In this document: piece after piece, positions 46,193 through 56,035 of the stretch
Layout of the letters: every line of letters starts with the position of its first letter
Numbering within the stretch: position 1 is the first letter of the stretch
Assembly (NCBI RefSeq): GCF_000382225.1
Contig: NZ_KB907817.1
Location: 1 to 64,000, forward strand
Direction: 5' to 3'
Length of the DNA: 64,000 bases
From: Hymenobacter aerophilus DSM 13606
GTDB lineage: Bacteria > Bacteroidota > Bacteroidia > Cytophagales > Hymenobacteraceae
Notes under the pieces: generated by a model
What the model saw: the letters and a program-made list of their open reading frames with translations, nothing else
What the model was told of the DNA's origin: nothing
The model's database searches: none
Program-made: the position numbers and the translations under genes

Positions 46193-46990
46193 TTAAATGC
46201 TTTGGGCGCAGCGGAAGCCCAGGTTTTGGATGCAGAAATTGCCTTTCAGGCTGCCGCGGTAGCCGAAGCGCATGAAGCCCGCGTAGTCGGTTTTGTCTTT
46301 CACGCTCACGGCCCCGGCGGCGCAGAAGGCCTGCACCTCATCGGTGGTGTTGCCCCGCGAGTCGGTCGAGCCCACGAAGCTGTTGAAGTCGAAAGTCCAC
46401 TCCCAAATCAGGCCGTGCATATCGTAGAGGCCGTATTGGTTGACGTAGGTAGACTTGACCGGGGGCAGCACCGCGGGGTTGGGCCGCTTGTACCAATCCA
46501 GAATGTAGTCGGTGAGCGAGTTGAAGCGGATGTTGCGGGGCTTGCCGTTGCCGGCCAGCTCCCACTCGGCCACTGTGGGCAGGCGCTTGCCCTTCCATCG
46601 GGCATAAGCCTGGGCGGCAAACCACGACACGCTCACGACCGGGGCAGACAGCAGCCGGGCATCGGTAGGGGCCAGGGTGGTGTCGGTGGCCCAGTGGTGG
46701 AGGTAGTTTTTGTCGGCGAACAGCCGGTTTACCCGCGAGCGGCGCCAGGCCGGATTGCGCTTTACAAACTCGATAAACTCGGCGTTGGTCACGGCGTACT
46801 CATCAAGCCGGAAGGCCGCCACCGGCACGGGCCGGGTGGCTTCCGTCCGGAAAAACGGCGCGTACACGCCCCCCGGCACCGTGTGCATGGGCTTGACCGG
46901 CCTGGCCGGCGCCCGGCCGGCCTGGGCCAGTGCGCCGGGAGCCGCCGCCAGCAGCAGAATCAGAAAAAGTAAATGCTTGATGCGTGCCAT
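46193..46990 (-). CDS. nirV: SUMF1/FGE-domain protein, NirV-like
   Basis: 265 residues with a signal peptide (MARIKHLLFLILLLAAAPGALA). The formylglycine-generating-enzyme-like fold is evident: VPGGVYAPFFRTE, EYAVTNAEFIEFVKRNP, PVVSVSWFAAQAYARWKGKRLPTVAEWE, GLYDMHGLIWEWTFDFN and a terminal YRGSLKGNFCIQNLGFRCA. The two Cys of active FGE are not clearly conserved. SUMF1-type NirV genes often follow nirK in denitrifiers; function unproven. It lies between nirK and the SCO gene. Confidence 0.85.
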   Translation of the reverse strand: MARIKHLLFLILLLAAAPGALAQAGRAPARPVKPMHTVPGGVYAPFFRTEATRPVPVAAFRLDEYAVTNAEFIEFVKRNPAWRRSRVNRLFADKNYLHHWATDTTLAPTDARLLSAPVVSVSWFAAQAYARWKGKRLPTVAEWELAGNGKPRNIRFNSLTDYILDWYKRPNPAVLPPVKSTYVNQYGLYDMHGLIWEWTFDFNSFVGSTDSRGNTTDEVQAFCAAGAVSVKDKTDYAGFMRFGYRGSLKGNFCIQNLGFRCAQSI

Positions 46991-47034
46991 GCTGCCAACT
47001 GCGTCAATCAACCAAAGGCCGCGTACCGGCCCGC

Positions 47035-48099
47035 TTATTTGGTGCGCTTGAAAACGGCCGGGTTTTCTTCGCCGCTCACCTTAATCTGGGCAATGGCGCC
47101 CTTGTTGAAGGCCCGGTAAATCGAGTGGTCCACCAGGTTGAGCACGCCCGGCACCTGCAACGACATTTCGACGACGCTGGAGCCGCCGGCCGGAATGAGC
47201 GTGGTTTGCACGTTGGTATTTACCGCGCTGCCGCCTTCCATGTACACCTTGTCGAATATCTCGCCGATGGCGTGGAACGAGGACACCAGGTTGGGCCCGC
47301 CGTTGCCCACGAACAGGCGCACGTTTTCGCCCACGTTGGCCTGCAGGGCGTTTTTGCCGGTGGTCGAGCGCACGCGGCCGTTAAACAGCACGTAGTCGGC
47401 CTGCTCCCGGATGGCTTTTTCCTCGTCGAAGGGCTGCAGGCCCTGCGCCTCAAACTTGCCTTTGGTGTAGAAGTCGCCCTGCATGAGGTAAAACTCGCGG
47501 TCGACTTTGGGCAAACCCTCGGCGGGCTCCACCAGAATCAGGCCGTACATGCCGTTGGCGATGTGCATGCCCACCGGGCCGGTGGCGCAGTGGTACACAA
47601 ACAAACCCGGCTGCAACACCCGAAACTGGAAGTTGGCACTCTGGCCCGGCGCCACGTTGGTGGCTTCGGCGCCGCCGCCCGGCCCGTTCACGGCGTGCAG
47701 GTCGATGTTGTGCACCACCTTGCTGTCGGGGGCATTCTTGAGGGTGAAATCCACCAAGTCGCCCACCCGCACCCGGATGAACTTGCCGGGCACTTTGCCG
47801 CCAAAAGTCCAGAAGGTGTACTCGGTGTCGTCGGAAATCTTCATCACCTTCTCTATCACCTCCAGCTCCACCATCACCTTTTTGGGCGTGTTGTACGTCA
47901 GGGGCTTGGGCACCAGCGGGGCATCGGTGAGCTCGGCCGTGACGGTGCCGGTCAGCGGGGCATTCAGGTCGACGGCGGCGGCGGTGTCGGCGGCCTTGTC
48001 CTGGCCCGTTTCCTGGCAGGAAAACAGGAGCGTGGACGCGGAAAGGGCCGTCAGCAGAAGGCCGATTCGGACTTGCGGGAAATCGGGTAAGAAGCGCAT
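47035..48099 (-). CDS. nirK: Copper-containing nitrite reductase
   Basis: 354 residues with a lipobox (LLFSC, Cys28). Two cupredoxin domains. Type 1 copper ligands His130, Cys171, His179, Met184; type 2 ligands His135, His170, His325; catalytic Asp133 (HNIDLH) and His276 (SSFHAIG). All are intact, so reduction of nitrite to NO outside the inner membrane is expected. The upstream cytochrome c on the same strand is the probable electron donor. Start at MRFLPDFPQ (48099) rather than the longer open frame at 48156. Confidence 0.96.
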   Translation of the reverse strand: MRFLPDFPQVRIGLLLTALSASTLLFSCQETGQDKAADTAAAVDLNAPLTGTVTAELTDAPLVPKPLTYNTPKKVMVELEVIEKVMKISDDTEYTFWTFGGKVPGKFIRVRVGDLVDFTLKNAPDSKVVHNIDLHAVNGPGGGAEATNVAPGQSANFQFRVLQPGLFVYHCATGPVGMHIANGMYGLILVEPAEGLPKVDREFYLMQGDFYTKGKFEAQGLQPFDEEKAIREQADYVLFNGRVRSTTGKNALQANVGENVRLFVGNGGPNLVSSFHAIGEIFDKVYMEGGSAVNTNVQTTLIPAGGSSVVEMSLQVPGVLNLVDHSIYRAFNKGAIAQIKVSGEENPAVFKRTK

Positions 48100-48241
48100 G
48101 CGTTGGGTTCTGTAAACTTTAGAGAGAGAAGACGTTATCCGCGGCCAGGCCGGCAAGCGGGCGCCTGCGTAACGTCCGGGGCCCCTGCGGCTAGTGGGCC
48201 GGGCTGGCCCGCCGGCCGCAGGGGCGTTTGGTCGGCGGAGC

Positions 48242-48781
48242 TTAGTTTTTGGCTACCAGCGTGCGCATGTACTCCAGCACCTCGCGGCCTTCGGTTTCCG
48301 AAAGGCCCTGGTTAGGCATGCGCACCATGCACTGCTCCAGGGCCTTCTGGGCCTCCGGGTCGGTGTCGAGCATCTTGTCGGTATGCACAATCATGTTCAT
48401 AATCCACTCGGGCTTGCGGTGCTCGGTGATGTTGGCCCAGCCCGGCCCGACCACACGGTTGGTGCCCATGCTGTGGCACGACTGGCACTTGAGCTCCGAA
48501 ATGGCCTTGCCCTTGGCGGCCATATCCTGGTCGACGGTGGGGCCGAGCTTTACCTGGTCGGCGGTGAAAATGCCATCGGCCCCGCCGGCTTCCGGTGCCG
48601 CGTCGGCCTTGGCCATGGCGTCCTTGGCCGCCGGCGTGTCGTAGATGCTGCCCGAGCTGGCCGTCGTGTCTTCGGCCGGGGCGTCGCTGCCGCCGCAGGC
48701 GCTGAACGCCGCGCCGCCCGCGAGCAGCGCCGCCGCCAGCACCAGCGAGCGGAGGGAGTGGGGTGTGGTTGAAAATGCCAT
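48242..48781 (-). CDS. Lipoprotein c-type cytochrome, probable NirK electron donor
   Basis: 179 residues. Lipobox AAFSAC (Cys29), a disordered acidic linker (31-85) and one heme motif CQSCH (99-103). The sixth ligand is probably Met155 in [20 protein letters not shown]. First gene of the minus-strand run cyt c-nirK-nirV-sco, 142 bp upstream of nirK. A palindromic stem (48181-48191 with 48215-48225) lies between it and nirK. Confidence 0.9.
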   Translation of the reverse strand: MAFSTTPHSLRSLVLAAALLAGGAAFSACGGSDAPAEDTTASSGSIYDTPAAKDAMAKADAAPEAGGADGIFTADQVKLGPTVDQDMAAKGKAISELKCQSCHSMGTNRVVGPGWANITEHRKPEWIMNMIVHTDKMLDTDPEAQKALEQCMVRMPNQGLSETEGREVLEYMRTLVAKN

Positions 48782-49121
48782 AAAAGGGGTAAGGGGGAAA
48801 AAAGGTGAATGGAAAAGAAAAAAGCGGCTGTCGGCACTCCTCTGGCTGCCCGGCCCCGACCGTTCACCGAACGATTTGGCCCCTGGCGCGGGCGGCTGAG
48901 CAAAGGAGTGGCTGAAGGAGTCGAATGCTTGATTTTAAGGCTGCTACCCGGGTCAGGCCCGCTGGCAGCAGCCAGGAGCAGTGGGTAATGCGTCAAATCT
49001 AGGGTGCGAGGCTCGGGCGTCTTATGATGAAAATCATACAGTTGGATGATAGAAATCAGAAGCCCCGTCCAGGAATCAGAATAGTTTTACTGCCAGCGTT
49101 TCCCTCCTTATCCCGCCCCGC
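48782..49121. other. Divergent 340-bp regulatory region of the nitrite module
   Basis: Separates the cytochrome c and the 12-helix membrane-protein genes. It holds the FNR-type palindrome at 49023-49038. No ORF was recognised; TAGTTTTA at 49082-49089 may be a weak -7 box for the plus-strand gene. Confidence 0.55.
49023..49038. promoter_or_regulatory. FNR/Crp-type operator TATGAT-N4-ATCATA
   Basis: TATGATGAAAATCATA is a perfect inverted repeat whose core TGAT-N4-ATCA equals the FNR/NNR/DNR family consensus core. It lies between the divergent cytochrome c-nirK genes and the membrane-protein gene. The Crp/Fnr-family regulator at 61119 has a compatible recognition helix. Confidence 0.65.
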
Positions 49122-50432
49122 ATGCAATCAATGCCCGATTCCTGGCCGCCCGCTCGTCGGTGGATCCAAATTGCGCTTATCAACTTGGCCGTGGCGGCGC
49201 TGCTGGGCGCGCTGATGCGCTACATCTTCCTGTGGGAAGTGCCGGGCGTGGAGTACCGCAGCATTATGCACGCGCACAGCCACGGCGCCATGCTGGGCTG
49301 GGTGTATCTGGCGCTGTTTGCGGGCTACGTGGTGCTGGCCGGCCCCACCCGGCGGGCCTACACCTACCTGTTCTGGGCCACCCAGCTGACGGTGGTGGCC
49401 ATTTTCGGGCTGTTTGCGCTGCAGGGCTACTCGGCGGCTTCCATTGCCGTTACCTGCCTGCACGTGCTGCTCTCGTACGTGGCCGTGGCCCTGCTCTGGC
49501 CCGATTTGCGCCGCCGGCTGGCCGGTACGGCCGCGCTGCCCTACCTGCTGGCGGGCCTGGGCAGCATTGTGCTATCCACGCTGGGGCTGTGGGCGCTGGG
49601 GGCTATTATGAGCTCCCGGCCGCCCAACATGACGCTGTTTTACCTGGCCATCCAGTTCTTCCTGCACGGGCAGCTCAACGGCTGGTTTATGTTTGGCACG
49701 CTGGGCCTGGTGGTGGCTTTTCTGGAACGGCGGCAGCTGCCCCTGCACGCGGCCCGGCTGCGGCAGGCGTTCGGGCTGCTGCTCTGCAGCCTGCTGCCAA
49801 CGTATGGGCTGGCGGTGGCCTGGGCCGAGCGGCATCCTGCGGTGTATGCCATTACGGCGCTGGGCGTGCTGCTGCAGCTGCTGGGCGTGGTGCAGTGGCT
49901 GCGGGCAGTGTGGCCCGCATTGCAGCAACTCATGGCCCCGCTCTCGCCGCTGCTGCGCGGCTTGTGGGGTTTTGGCATTGGCTCGCTGGCGTTCAAGGCG
50001 CTGGTGCACGCGGCCGTGGCGGTGCCCTACGTGGCCATCATGTCGTTTACGGTGCGCAACTTCGTGATTGGGTTTGTGCACCTCGTAACGCTGGGGGCCA
50101 CTACGCTCACGCTGCTGGCGCTGCTGCACGGGCAGGGGCTGCTTTCGTTGCGCGGCCGGGGGGCGCGGCTGGGGGCTTGGTTGCTGCTGGCCGGCTTCGT
50201 GCTGACGGAGCTGCTGCTGTTTCTGCAGGGCCTCATGCTCTGGCTCGACTGGAGCTTCATTCCGGCCTACCACACGGTGCTGCTGCTGGCCACGCTGCTG
50301 CTGCCCGTCGGGGCGCTGCTGCTGGCCCTGCGCGCCGCCCAAAAGCCGATTGGGGACCCCGCCGTGCCGCTAAATTCCCATCCCGACTACGCGCCAGTTT
50401 CTGCCGACGGCCGCGCCGGGGCGGAGCGGTAG
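49122..50432 (+). CDS. Polytopic membrane protein with heme-copper-oxidase-like His pattern
   Basis: 436 residues, about 12 membrane helices. Conserved-looking His sets: IMHAHSHGAMLGW (50-54), TCLHVLLSY (114), FFLHGQLNGWF (182), KALVHAAVA and FVHLVTLG. This recalls subunit I of heme-copper oxidases/NO reductases, though the full set of ligands is not certain. Next to nirK, with an FNR-type site upstream, an NO- or respiration-linked role is likely. Not a recognisable NnrS. A start at 49131 is equally possible. Confidence 0.7.
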   Translation: MQSMPDSWPPARRWIQIALINLAVAALLGALMRYIFLWEVPGVEYRSIMHAHSHGAMLGWVYLALFAGYVVLAGPTRRAYTYLFWATQLTVVAIFGLFALQGYSAASIAVTCLHVLLSYVAVALLWPDLRRRLAGTAALPYLLAGLGSIVLSTLGLWALGAIMSSRPPNMTLFYLAIQFFLHGQLNGWFMFGTLGLVVAFLERRQLPLHAARLRQAFGLLLCSLLPTYGLAVAWAERHPAVYAITALGVLLQLLGVVQWLRAVWPALQQLMAPLSPLLRGLWGFGIGSLAFKALVHAAVAVPYVAIMSFTVRNFVIGFVHLVTLGATTLTLLALLHGQGLLSLRGRGARLGAWLLLAGFVLTELLLFLQGLMLWLDWSFIPAYHTVLLLATLLLPVGALLLALRAAQKPIGDPAVPLNSHPDYAPVSADGRAGAER

Positions 50433-50451
50433 TAGGGTGCTTTCTGAATGA

Positions 50452-50509
50452 AAAAGCCCCACGGGCGGCCTCAGTTGGTTTAAACAACCGGGGCCGCCCG
50501 TGGGGCTTT
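50452..50509. terminator. Bidirectional intrinsic terminator
   Basis: AAAAGCCCCACGGGCGGCC (50452-50470) pairs with GGCCGCCCGTGGGGCTTT (50492-50509). It lies between convergent genes. Confidence 0.9.
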
Positions 50510-50548
50510 AAGCAAGCAGCTGATTCGCGCCGGGGCGCGCAGAAGGGC

Positions 50549-50878
50549 TTATAGCGAAATCAGCAGCTTGAAAACCTTGCGCTTGCTTTTGCCGAGCTTG
50601 GCTTTCAGCCGCTCTACCAGCTCGTGGCCGCGGCCTTCTATATACGTCAGGTCCTCGTCGGTGAGCTGGGTGTAGGCGTGCTGGAGCTTGGCCTTGAGCT
50701 TGTTCCAGTCGCCGAGCAGGCGCAGGCGCTGGTCGGTGCGGAAGTCGCGGAACTGGCGGCGACGCTCGGTGCTGCGCTTGGAATACAGCAGGATGCCGAC
50801 CACGGCGCCAACGCCGGCGCCGGCCAGGGAGGTGAGCAATACTTTGCCGGTTGCTTTCTTACGGGTTTCGGGCTTCAT
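50549..50878 (-). CDS. YtxH/CsbD-like small membrane-anchored protein
   Basis: 109 residues. Membrane helix 15-32 (VLLTSLAGAGVGAVVGILLY, a glycine-zipper type seen in YtxH proteins). It is followed by a basic helix and a CsbD-like segment (GDWNKLKAKLQHAYTQLTDE, IEGRGHELVERLKAKLG). Both families are stress-associated; function unknown. Start at MKPETRKKATG (50878). Confidence 0.75.
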   Translation of the reverse strand: MKPETRKKATGKVLLTSLAGAGVGAVVGILLYSKRSTERRRQFRDFRTDQRLRLLGDWNKLKAKLQHAYTQLTDEDLTYIEGRGHELVERLKAKLGKSKRKVFKLLISL

Positions 50879-51171
50879 CGGTAGAGGGTTAAAAAGTAGC
50901 AAATGCAGCCGCGGGCCAGCGGGGCACCGGGCGCTGCACTTGCGCAAAGGTGGCGCCCCGCCCGCCCCGGGGCCCTGACTTTCACCAGCCTATTGCATGA
51001 TGTTCGTCAGGTGCCGATGGCGGCGCGGCCCGGGCTGTTTGCCGGTTTACGCAGCATTTGGGCGGTGCGTTGGCCTGTGGGGTGAGCTGGCCGGCCGGCT
51101 AAAACCCGCGGCGGCTTCCAAGAGCCGGAATTTGCGCTGACCTTTGCAGCTCATTCCCCAAGCGCCCGGCC

Positions 51172-53217
51172 GTGACGAACGAAACCCTGCAAGACGAGAA
51201 AGAATACCTGGAAGAAATCAAGGAGCAGCTCACGCTGGCCATCCGGCGGGTGGATGGCTCGGTGAAGCAGTTTTCCGACGAGCTGCGCGAGAAAAAGGAG
51301 TACATCCACGAGCACCAGTCGGGCATGGATGGGGCCGATATGGTGGCCGCGGGCCAGTCTATCAACCGGATGGCGTTTACGGGCGAGGCGGCGGTGGGCC
51401 GCAAGCGCAAGCTGCTCAAGCTGGGCCAGTCGCCCTACTTTGGCCGCCTAGATTTCGCGCCGGCCGGTAAGGAGGCCGCGCCGGTGTACATCGGCATCTA
51501 CTCGTTTTTTGATGAGCAGCGGCGGGCCAACCTGATTTACGACTGGCGGGCGCCCATCTCGTCGATGTTCTATGATTTTGAGCTGGGCGAAGGCTTCTAC
51601 ACCACGCCCGGGGGCAAAGTGCGGGGCGAAATCAGGCGCAAGCGGCAGTACAAAATCCGCGACGGGCGGCTGGAATTCATGCTCGACAGCGGCGTGAACA
51701 TCCACGACGACGTGCTGCAGCGCGAGCTGGCCAAATCGTCCGACGACAAGCTCAAGAACATCGTCGCCACCATTCAGCGCGACCAGAACGCGGTGATTCG
51801 CAACGAGGAGGCCCCGGTGATGGTGATTCAGGGCGTGGCCGGCTCGGGCAAAACCTCCATTGCCCTGCACCGCATTGCGTTTCTGCTCTACCGCTTCCGC
51901 GAAACCATTGCCGCCTCCGACATCCTTATCATCTCGCCCAACAAGGTCTTTGCCGACTACATCTCCAACGTGCTGCCCGAGCTGGGCGAGGAGCACATTC
52001 CGGAGCTGGTGATGGAGGAGCTGGCGGCCGACCTGCTCGAAAACAACCAGCCGTTCCAGACGTTTTTCGAGCAGGTGTCGGCTTTGCTGGAGCGGCCCGA
52101 CCCGGCCTTCATCGAGCGGATTCAGTTCAAATCGTCGTTTGAATTCCTGAGCCAGCTCAACCAGTACCTGCTGGATATTGAGAACAACGGCCTCCGGTTT
52201 CAGGACCTGCGGGTGGGCGGCACGGTGGTGCCGAAGGCGGTTATCGAGCAGAAATTCCGCACTTACCACCGCGTGCCGCTGCTGAAGCGGTTCGCGCTGG
52301 CCGCCCAGGACGTGCGCGACTACGTGCGCCACGCCGTCGGCCGCAAGCTCAGCGGCCGCGAAAAATCCACCATCAGCGAAGCCCTGGACCGGCTGTTCCC
52401 GTTCCGCACGGTGCTCGACAGCTACCGCGACTTTTACCGCTGGGTGGGCCGGCCCGAGCTGCTCAAGCTAAACCACAGCCTCAAGCTGGAGTACGCCGAC
52501 GTGTTTGCCCTGATTTACCTGCGCATCCGGCTGGAAGGCGTGAGTGCCTACGCCCACGTAAAGCACCTGCTCATCGACGAAATGCAGGATTACACGCCCG
52601 TGCAGTACGCCGTGCTGTCGCGCCTGTTTAGCTGCCGCAAAACCATTCTGGGCGACGTGAGCCAGACGGTGAACCCCTACAGCGCGTCCTCGGCCGAAAC
52701 CATCGAGCGGGTGTTTCCGCAGGCCGAAGTGGTGCGCCTGTACCGCAGCTACCGCTCGACCATGGAAATTACGGCCTTCGCCCAGCGCATCGTGCCCAAT
52801 CCCCACATCCTGCCCTTGGAACGGCACGGCCCCGCGCCCGCCATTGTGCGCTGCAGCGGCCCCGCCGACGAGCTGGCGCAGCTCGGGCAGCTGCTGGCGG
52901 CCTACCGCAACTCCGGCAACCAGTCGCTGGGCATCATCTGCAAAACCCTGCCGCAGGCCGAGCTGGTGTTTGAGGCTCTGGAGGCCCCGGACGTGCATTT
53001 GCTGACCGATGAGTCCTCGGCTTTCAAGGAAGGCGTCGTCATCACCACGGCCCATTTGGCCAAAGGGCTGGAGTTTGACGAGGTAATTGTGCCCTTTGTG
53101 TCCGCCCAAAACTACCGGACGGAAGTGGACCAGAGCATGCTGTACGTGGCCTGCACCCGCGCCATGCACCAGCTCACGCTCACGCACACCGGCCCGCTGA
53201 CCGCGTTTCTGGCCTGA
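51172..53217 (+). CDS. HelD-like UvrD/Rep superfamily 1 helicase
   Basis: 681 residues from GTG 51172. N-terminal coiled coil (1-50), a HelD-type insertion (YIGIYSFFDEQRRANLIYDW, RAPISSMFYDFE), Walker A GVAGSGKTS (221-229), Walker B LLIDEMQDYTPVQY, motif IV-like VRLYRSYRSTMEI and motif VI MLYVACTRAMHQL. HelD proteins release or recycle RNA polymerase in Firmicutes and Actinobacteria. The architecture matches, but the role in Bacteroidetes is inferred. Confidence 0.88.
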   Translation: MTNETLQDEKEYLEEIKEQLTLAIRRVDGSVKQFSDELREKKEYIHEHQSGMDGADMVAAGQSINRMAFTGEAAVGRKRKLLKLGQSPYFGRLDFAPAGKEAAPVYIGIYSFFDEQRRANLIYDWRAPISSMFYDFELGEGFYTTPGGKVRGEIRRKRQYKIRDGRLEFMLDSGVNIHDDVLQRELAKSSDDKLKNIVATIQRDQNAVIRNEEAPVMVIQGVAGSGKTSIALHRIAFLLYRFRETIAASDILIISPNKVFADYISNVLPELGEEHIPELVMEELAADLLENNQPFQTFFEQVSALLERPDPAFIERIQFKSSFEFLSQLNQYLLDIENNGLRFQDLRVGGTVVPKAVIEQKFRTYHRVPLLKRFALAAQDVRDYVRHAVGRKLSGREKSTISEALDRLFPFRTVLDSYRDFYRWVGRPELLKLNHSLKLEYADVFALIYLRIRLEGVSAYAHVKHLLIDEMQDYTPVQYAVLSRLFSCRKTILGDVSQTVNPYSASSAETIERVFPQAEVVRLYRSYRSTMEITAFAQRIVPNPHILPLERHGPAPAIVRCSGPADELAQLGQLLAAYRNSGNQSLGIICKTLPQAELVFEALEAPDVHLLTDESSAFKEGVVITTAHLAKGLEFDEVIVPFVSAQNYRTEVDQSMLYVACTRAMHQLTLTHTGPLTAFLA

Positions 53218-53233
53218 TTAGGCCGGAGAAAGG

Positions 53234-54334
53234 CTAGCGGCCGGGTGCCGTAGCCGGGTACCAGCGGCGCCGCAGCCAGAAGGCCACGTTCACGAGAGCA
53301 ATGAGGGCGGGCACTTCGATGAGCGGGCCGATGACGCCGGCGAAGGCCTGCCCCGAGTTGAGGCCGAACACGCCGATGGCCACGGCAATGGCCAGCTCGA
53401 AATTGTTGCCGGTGGCGGTGAAGGCAATGGAGGTGTTCTCGGCGTAGCTGGCGCCCAGGTACTTGCCGGCCGCGAAGCTGAGCAGAAACATAATGCCGAA
53501 GTACAATGCCAGCGGCAGGGCAATGCGCAGCACATCGAGCGGCAGCTGCACGATGGTTTCGCCCTTCAGGCTGAACATGACCACAATGGTGAGCAGCAGC
53601 GCCCCGAGCGTAATGGGGCTGATGGCCGGAATGAACACCTGTTCGTACCACGCGTCGCCCTTCAGGCGGCGCAGCACCGCGCGCGACAGAAAGCCGGCCG
53701 CGAACGGAATGCCCAGGTACGTGAGTACGCTCTGGGCAATATCGCCGATGCTGATATTGACCGCATAGCCCGGCAGCCCGAAATACGGCGGCAGCACGGT
53801 GATAAACAACCAGGCCAGCACCGCATAAAACAGCACCTGGAAGATGGAGTTGAGCGCCACCAGTCCGGCGGCGTACTCGCGGCTGCCGTCGGCCAGCTCG
53901 TTCCACACCAGCACCATGGCAATGCAGCGGGCAATGCCAATCAGAATCAGGCCCACCATGTACTCGGGCTTGTCGGGCAGCAGCCACACGGCCAGCCCAA
54001 ACATCAGCAGCGGCCCCACCAGCCAGTTCAGAACCAGCGAGAGGCCAATGATGCGCGTGTTGCGAAAAACCGTGGGCAGCTGCTCGTACTTCACCTTGGC
54101 CAGCGGCGGGTACATCATCAGCATCAGCCCCAGAGCCAGCGGCACGTTCACGGTGCCCACCGAAAAGTAGTTCACCGCCTCGTTGATGCCGGGCACGAAA
54201 TAGCCCAGGCCCACGCCCAGCGCCATGGCCAGGAAAATCCACAGCGTGAGGCCCCGGTCGAGGCCGGAGAGCTTTTTTCGGGCCGGGTGGGCCGGGGCGG
54301 TAACGGTCGGCAGGGGTGGCGGGAGGGGAGGCAT
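53234..54334 (-). CDS. acr3: ACR3-family arsenite efflux transporter
   Basis: 366 residues, ten membrane helices. [36 protein letters not shown] (conserved Cys137) and [22 protein letters not shown] are ACR3 signatures. It exports As(III)/Sb(III). Last gene of the eight-gene minus-strand run, 38 bp after the second YeeE half. No arsenate reductase (ArsC) is next to it, so resistance would be to arsenite, or the gene has another oxyanion role. Confidence 0.93.
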   Translation of the reverse strand: MPPLPPPLPTVTAPAHPARKKLSGLDRGLTLWIFLAMALGVGLGYFVPGINEAVNYFSVGTVNVPLALGLMLMMYPPLAKVKYEQLPTVFRNTRIIGLSLVLNWLVGPLLMFGLAVWLLPDKPEYMVGLILIGIARCIAMVLVWNELADGSREYAAGLVALNSIFQVLFYAVLAWLFITVLPPYFGLPGYAVNISIGDIAQSVLTYLGIPFAAGFLSRAVLRRLKGDAWYEQVFIPAISPITLGALLLTIVVMFSLKGETIVQLPLDVLRIALPLALYFGIMFLLSFAAGKYLGASYAENTSIAFTATGNNFELAIAVAIGVFGLNSGQAFAGVIGPLIEVPALIALVNVAFWLRRRWYPATAPGR

Positions 54335-54372
54335 ACGAGGCTTAAAGAAAGGTTAGTCCGGCAACGGGCACC

Positions 54373-54783
54373 CTACCGGGGTAGCCGCTCGCGCAGGGCG
54401 CTGTAGGTCCAGGTGCCGGCCAGCGCGGCCAGAATGAGCACCGCGGCGCCGGCCACGCCGCTGCCCAGCTGGGCAAACATGGGGCCGGGGCAGGCGCCGG
54501 TCAGGGCCCAGCCGAGCCCGAAAATAGTGCCGCCAATCCAGGTGCCGTGAGTGTACTGCTTATCGGCCAGCCTGATTTCTTCGCCGTTGATGGTTTTCAG
54601 GCGGTTGCGCTTGATGAGCTGAATCGAAAGCAGGCCCACCACAATGGCCGAGCCGATGACGCCGTACATGTGGAAGCTCTGGAAGCGGAACATCTCCTGG
54701 ATGCGCCACCAGCTGACCACTTCGCTTTTGGTGAGGATGATGCCGAACAGCACGCCCAGCACCAGGTATTTCAGGTTTTTCAT
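54373..54783 (-). CDS. YeeE/YedE-type transporter, C-terminal half (DUF6691-like)
   Basis: 136 residues, about four helices. ALTGACPGPMFAQLGSG carries the conserved Cys motif (GACPG) of YeeE/YedE thiosulfate or sulfur-compound channels. A long polar loop (RLADKQYTHG) precedes it. It starts 17 bp after the other half and probably forms one transporter with it. Confidence 0.9.
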   Translation of the reverse strand: MKNLKYLVLGVLFGIILTKSEVVSWWRIQEMFRFQSFHMYGVIGSAIVVGLLSIQLIKRNRLKTINGEEIRLADKQYTHGTWIGGTIFGLGWALTGACPGPMFAQLGSGVAGAAVLILAALAGTWTYSALRERLPR

Positions 54784-54800
54784 CAGACGAGCAACAAGCG

Positions 54801-55361
54801 TTAGAACAGCAGCGGGAACAGCACCCAGGTCATCAAAAGGCCGCCCACAAAAAAGGCAATAACTGCCACCATCGACACCCACTGCAGGTTGGAGAGGCCC
54901 GAAATGGCGTGGCCCGAGGTGCAGCCGCCGGCGTAGCGCGTGCCGAAGCCCACCAGAAAGCCGCCCAGCACCAGAAACACCCAGCCCTTCCAGTTGCCCA
55001 GGTTTTCCAGCGCAAACAGCTCGCGGGGCAGCAAACCCGAAAAGTCGGTCAGGTGCAGTTGCGCCTTTAGGTCGCGCACGGTTTCGGCCGAAATAGCCAC
55101 CGTGTCGGGGTGGCCCATCAGCTGGTAGCTGATGAAGCCGCCGAGGCCGATGCCGAGCACGAAAAACAGGTTCCAGGCCTCGGCGCGCCAGTTGTAGTTG
55201 AGAAACGGGATGCCCGCGGGCACGCAGGCGGCGCACACGTGCCGCAGCGAGGAGCTGATGCCCAGCGCCTTATTGCCGATGAGCAGCAGCGCGGGCACCG
55301 TCAGGCCAATCAGCGGCCCGGCCACGTACCAGGGCCAGGGCTGACGAAGTAATTCAAGCAT
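54801..55361 (-). CDS. YeeE/YedE-type transporter, N-terminal half
   Basis: 186 residues, four to five helices. [23 protein letters not shown] contains the conserved Cys of the sulfur-transport repeat. The extra [13 protein letters not shown] segment adds two Cys. With the downstream half it makes the split YeeE transporter common in sulfur operons, importing thiosulfate or a related sulfane-sulfur compound. Confidence 0.92.
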   Translation of the reverse strand: MLELLRQPWPWYVAGPLIGLTVPALLLIGNKALGISSSLRHVCAACVPAGIPFLNYNWRAEAWNLFFVLGIGLGGFISYQLMGHPDTVAISAETVRDLKAQLHLTDFSGLLPRELFALENLGNWKGWVFLVLGGFLVGFGTRYAGGCTSGHAISGLSNLQWVSMVAVIAFFVGGLLMTWVLFPLLF

Positions 55362-55383
55362 AAGAAAACAGGAAAGCGAAGCC

Positions 55384-56031
55384 TCAGCCCGTGGCGGCCA
55401 ACTGGCGGCGGAAGGAGCAGAAGAGGAAGTTCTGGGTGGTTTGAAACGGCGTGTGGTGGTCTTCGGTGCGGCAGCGCAGCTTCCGGAAACCCTGGTGCAA
55501 CTGCTCGGTTAGCTGCTGCTCGCTGTACTGGCGGATGGGCAGCCCGCTGCACCTGGTGGGCCCCTCCGGCGAGAACGTGCCCATGGTGAGGTAGCCGCCG
55601 GGCACCACCGCCGCCCGGGCCAGCGCCAGGTAGCGCGCCACGTCGGGGGCAGCCGTCAGGAAGTGGAACGCGGCCCGGTCGTGCCAGAGGGCGTAGGTCT
55701 GGGGGGGCTGAAAGTCGCGCACGTCGGCCTCCAGCCACTGCACGCGGCTGGCCGCCGCCGGCCCCAGCCGCTGCCGGGCCCGGGCCAGCGCCGCCCCCGA
55801 AATATCGAGCACCGTCAGGTTCTCGTAGCCCTCCGCCAGCAGAAAATCCACCAGCTTACTGTCGCCGCCGCCCACATCGATAATGGGCGCCTGCCGGGGC
55901 AGCGCAAAGCCGCGGATAAATTCGAGCGAAGTGGCGGGCACCTCCTGAGTCCAGCTGACCTGGTGGGGCTGGCGGGTGTCGTACACAGTTTCCCAGTGCT
56001 GCTTGCCGCCGGCCGAAGTTGAAGTAGCCAT
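55384..56031 (-). CDS. Class I SAM-dependent methyltransferase of the sulfur operon
   Basis: 215 residues. HWETVYDTRQPHQVSWTQEV is a typical start for this methyltransferase group, followed by the SAM-binding IIDVGGGDSKLVDFLL (about 49-64), LTVLDISGAAL and WHDRAAFHFLT. A thiol or sulfide substrate is inferred from location between YeeE and a rhodanese; arsenite methylation is an alternative because an ACR3 gene is in the same run, but the ArsM Cys set is not evident. Stop overlaps nothing; 4-bp gap to the rhodanese gene. Confidence 0.82.
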   Translation of the reverse strand: MATSTSAGGKQHWETVYDTRQPHQVSWTQEVPATSLEFIRGFALPRQAPIIDVGGGDSKLVDFLLAEGYENLTVLDISGAALARARQRLGPAAASRVQWLEADVRDFQPPQTYALWHDRAAFHFLTAAPDVARYLALARAAVVPGGYLTMGTFSPEGPTRCSGLPIRQYSEQQLTEQLHQGFRKLRCRTEDHHTPFQTTQNFLFCSFRRQLAATG

Positions 56032-56035
56032 CCGG

